Assembly: GCF_001039355.2 (NCBI RefSeq)
Contig: NW_019776046.1
Span: forward strand, 63,623 to 127,622
Length of the DNA stretch: 64,000 nt
Reading direction: 5' to 3'
From: Lingula anatina
Lineage: Eukaryota > Brachiopoda > Lingulata > Lingulida > Lingulidae
Shown here: positions 62,084 to 64,000 of the stretch, one piece after another
Numbering within the stretch: the first letter of the stretch is position 1
Layout of the letters: every line of letters begins with the position of its first letter
The notes under the pieces: model-generated
Database searches by the model: none
Told to the model about the DNA's origin: nothing
Seen by the model: only the letters and a program-made list of their open reading frames with translations
Position numbers and translations under genes: made by a program

Positions 62084-63036
62084 TTAGTTATTTCTTCTTG
62101 GATGAAGAACGTTGATCATGCGTGTCTTTTCAGAAGTTCCTGCAAAAGAGATAATATAAACTACCGTTCTACCCATTTTAAAAGTGTTATTTTACCAAAC
62201 TGGTGTGCCCAAGCCTCATTGTTTTGTTTTATTTTATCTTTCTTGACCATAAGATTATTTTTCATGAAAATAACAACTGATTTTGACAGTCGCTTAAACA
62301 TTTATTTAAATATTCGTATTAAGGTTCAAAACTTTATTGATCATTTTTGTTTGTAGGATCAATCCTTTTTATCCAATTAATAAGTGCCAGTGGGTATAAG
62401 AATGTTGGCTAGAGTGCCATATCAAATAATTTGTCAATCTTTGAGTTCCACAAATAAACTTGGAGGAGATCACTCCAAAGATGATTGATAAACAAGGATT
62501 CTATGAGGAAATAAACAAATGATAAGTGCATTTACCAGTGAATGCGCTCCAAGCCAACATTGGGCCCCAGAAATGATCACCCTCTGTAGAATTAGGCGCA
62601 GTCCAAAACAACCTATTAGCATTCAAAAACTCCTTTTTACTGATCAAACTGTTGCTGTCAGTGTCAAGCGAGTGAAAGGCGGATTTGGCCGACAAAGGGT
62701 GAACACCTAAGCATTTCAGAAACACACTGTACTCGTCTAAGGAGATCGTCTCTTTCCCACGAGCAAGAACTGTGTCAAAAAAGACGTTGATCCATTTTTT
62801 GGCGCTCTCCATGTAGTGGGGGCTGGTAAGGATGTGACGATGGTCTTTTATCATGTCGTCAAAGGTTTTACGACCTCTGGGGCCCCTATTATACCAAAAA
62901 TGCTGCCATGTACATGTCCACATTGGTGCAAAAATATTTGCCCTTTCCTTGTCCATGTAACGGTATATTCTGTCGACGACAGCATCAACGTACTCTTTTT
63001 TGGTGATTTCCATGTCAAAGTCTTTGTCTTTAAGAA
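62084..63036 (-). CDS. EF-hand protein, sarcoplasmic calcium-binding/calexcitin type (3' part)
   Basis: Exons 63036-62536 and 62139-62084 join in phase, giving about 185 residues to the stop at 62084. The first exon starts inside an EF-hand: DKDFDMEITKKE is a 12-residue loop with acidic residues at 1, 3, 5 and 12. A second loop region (ARGKETISLDE) lacks the ligands. A third, DTDSNSLISKKE, has them, followed by the NANRLFW helix and a GDHFWGPML stretch like the C-terminal region of sarcoplasmic calcium-binding proteins. So about two working sites are expected. The terminal exon begins after a strong TCTTTTGCAG acceptor and ends HPRRNN. The acceptor at 63037 is weak, and the N-terminal exon with the start codon was not found; it may lie beyond the window. 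Confidence 0.75.
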
Positions 63037-64000
63037 CTAATTTTATTAGTAATGCAATATAACATTGAGTCGAGCAATGATTGGTGACTACAAGAAGTAG
63101 CCTTTTTGCGATGAAAATCACGTTATAACAGGAAGCCAATGCAAAAAAAAAACAACATCATATTCACTCTAAAATGATTACGTTGCATTATGTCATTTTC
63201 TACATACTATTCCAAGATCTGCTATGGATATGCGGGTTATTTACACGGGCTTAAAGCTGTGATATTAGGTAAGGTGTATTTAACGGGTTTTAAATCAACA
63301 ATGTAAAAGGCACTGATGCTAGCGTGGATTATTTCCTATGATTTCATTACCCCGTCAAACAAATGTGTACAAGTACATTTGCTTAATCAGATTTCGGTAG
63401 TTTTTTCTGATAGTAAGCCCCCTATACCAAATCTTGTTTTGTTTGAACCACCTATCAGTGAGGCATTTGAGAAATCAAGCGCGGTATTAAAAACCCCGTA
63501 GGAGGGTGACAACCACAGAGACAAGGTACTTAAGGTGACAGGTGCAGTTTGTTAAGACCCACTGGTAGGTGACACCCAGAGGGTCAAGGTTCTAAAGGTG
63601 GCAGACGCGGCGTGTTAAGACCTGCACACCCAGTACGCCCTAAGACAAAAAAAAACATAATGTTGAAAGCTATGGCAAAGGCAACGTTGGTTGCTGATCT
63701 GTTTAAGCAGTACTGTGTAAGCTTTTTAAACAACACGTGTCTTAAGTTTTCAACCCATAAATAATTAAATTTTCAGCACTCAATTCTAATCGATGCATAG
63801 ATTTTACATCTTCCTGTTGTGCTGCAGCAGAATACCGTAAAGGCAGATTTTGTATTAAAATGATCCCTTTGTTAAATTCTGGCCAGTATTTTCTCTCTCC
63901 ATTAATTTGGGTATTTCAGTTTTCTTTAGTTGTAACGGTGGTAAACTGTCCTCACAGAAAATGGCTAAACCATCAAGACGTCTGAACAGTCTTATGCTTT

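Noticed and set aside
1-64000. CRISPR arrays, operons, ribosome binding sites
   Set aside because: Spliced eukaryotic genes throughout; the tandem repeats seen have no spacer structure.

Overview
This is nuclear DNA from an invertebrate animal. Genes are split by GT-AG introns, intergenic DNA is AT-rich, and the window is full of microsatellites (GA, CA, AAAT, ATT), short inverted-repeat transposons and a tRNA-derived SINE. Short N runs mark a draft assembly. The extracellular gene at 45-49 kb has a cysteine layout I associate with lophotrochozoans (molluscs, brachiopods, annelids), so a lophotrochozoan is my best guess. The species is not determined.

Layout: 1-23.3 kb has no gene I can support. 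It holds three-base-duplicating MITEs, a SINE, a strong hairpin, microsatellites and a few TAATTA-rich blocks that look like regulatory DNA. 23.5-35.8 kb (minus strand) is a complete 20-exon PEX1 gene, coding for the double AAA+ ATPase of peroxisome import. A 430-bp head-to-head spacer separates it from a plus-strand gene at 36.3-44.1 kb that encodes a C2-domain-like protein resembling C2CD6/ALS2CR11. Nested antisense inside one of its introns is a three-exon protein kinase gene (39.7-41.3 kb) whose HRD motif is replaced by IFD.

44.9-49.0 kb (plus) encodes a cysteine-rich extracellular, membrane-anchored protein. It carries one in-frame TAA and a 1.35-kb terminal-inverted-repeat transposon ending 22 bp before a splice acceptor. 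51.1-52.6 kb (plus) is a two-exon single-pass membrane protein of unknown function, preceded by a 42-bp tandem array with GC-box and CCAAT-like motifs. 53.2-58.7 kb (minus) holds two tandem modules for small secreted cysteine-rich proteins. Each has its own untranslated first exon and three matching coding exons, but only one terminal exon was found for both. 62.1-63.0 kb (minus) holds the last two exons of an EF-hand protein of the sarcoplasmic calcium-binding type.

Most exon models were built by hand from splice signals and reading-frame phase. PEX1 (4179 nt), the C2 gene (1299 nt), the kinase (1044 nt), the membrane protein (1215 nt) and the secreted protein (618 nt) all join to an open frame of exact codon multiples. 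No transcript or database search was available.
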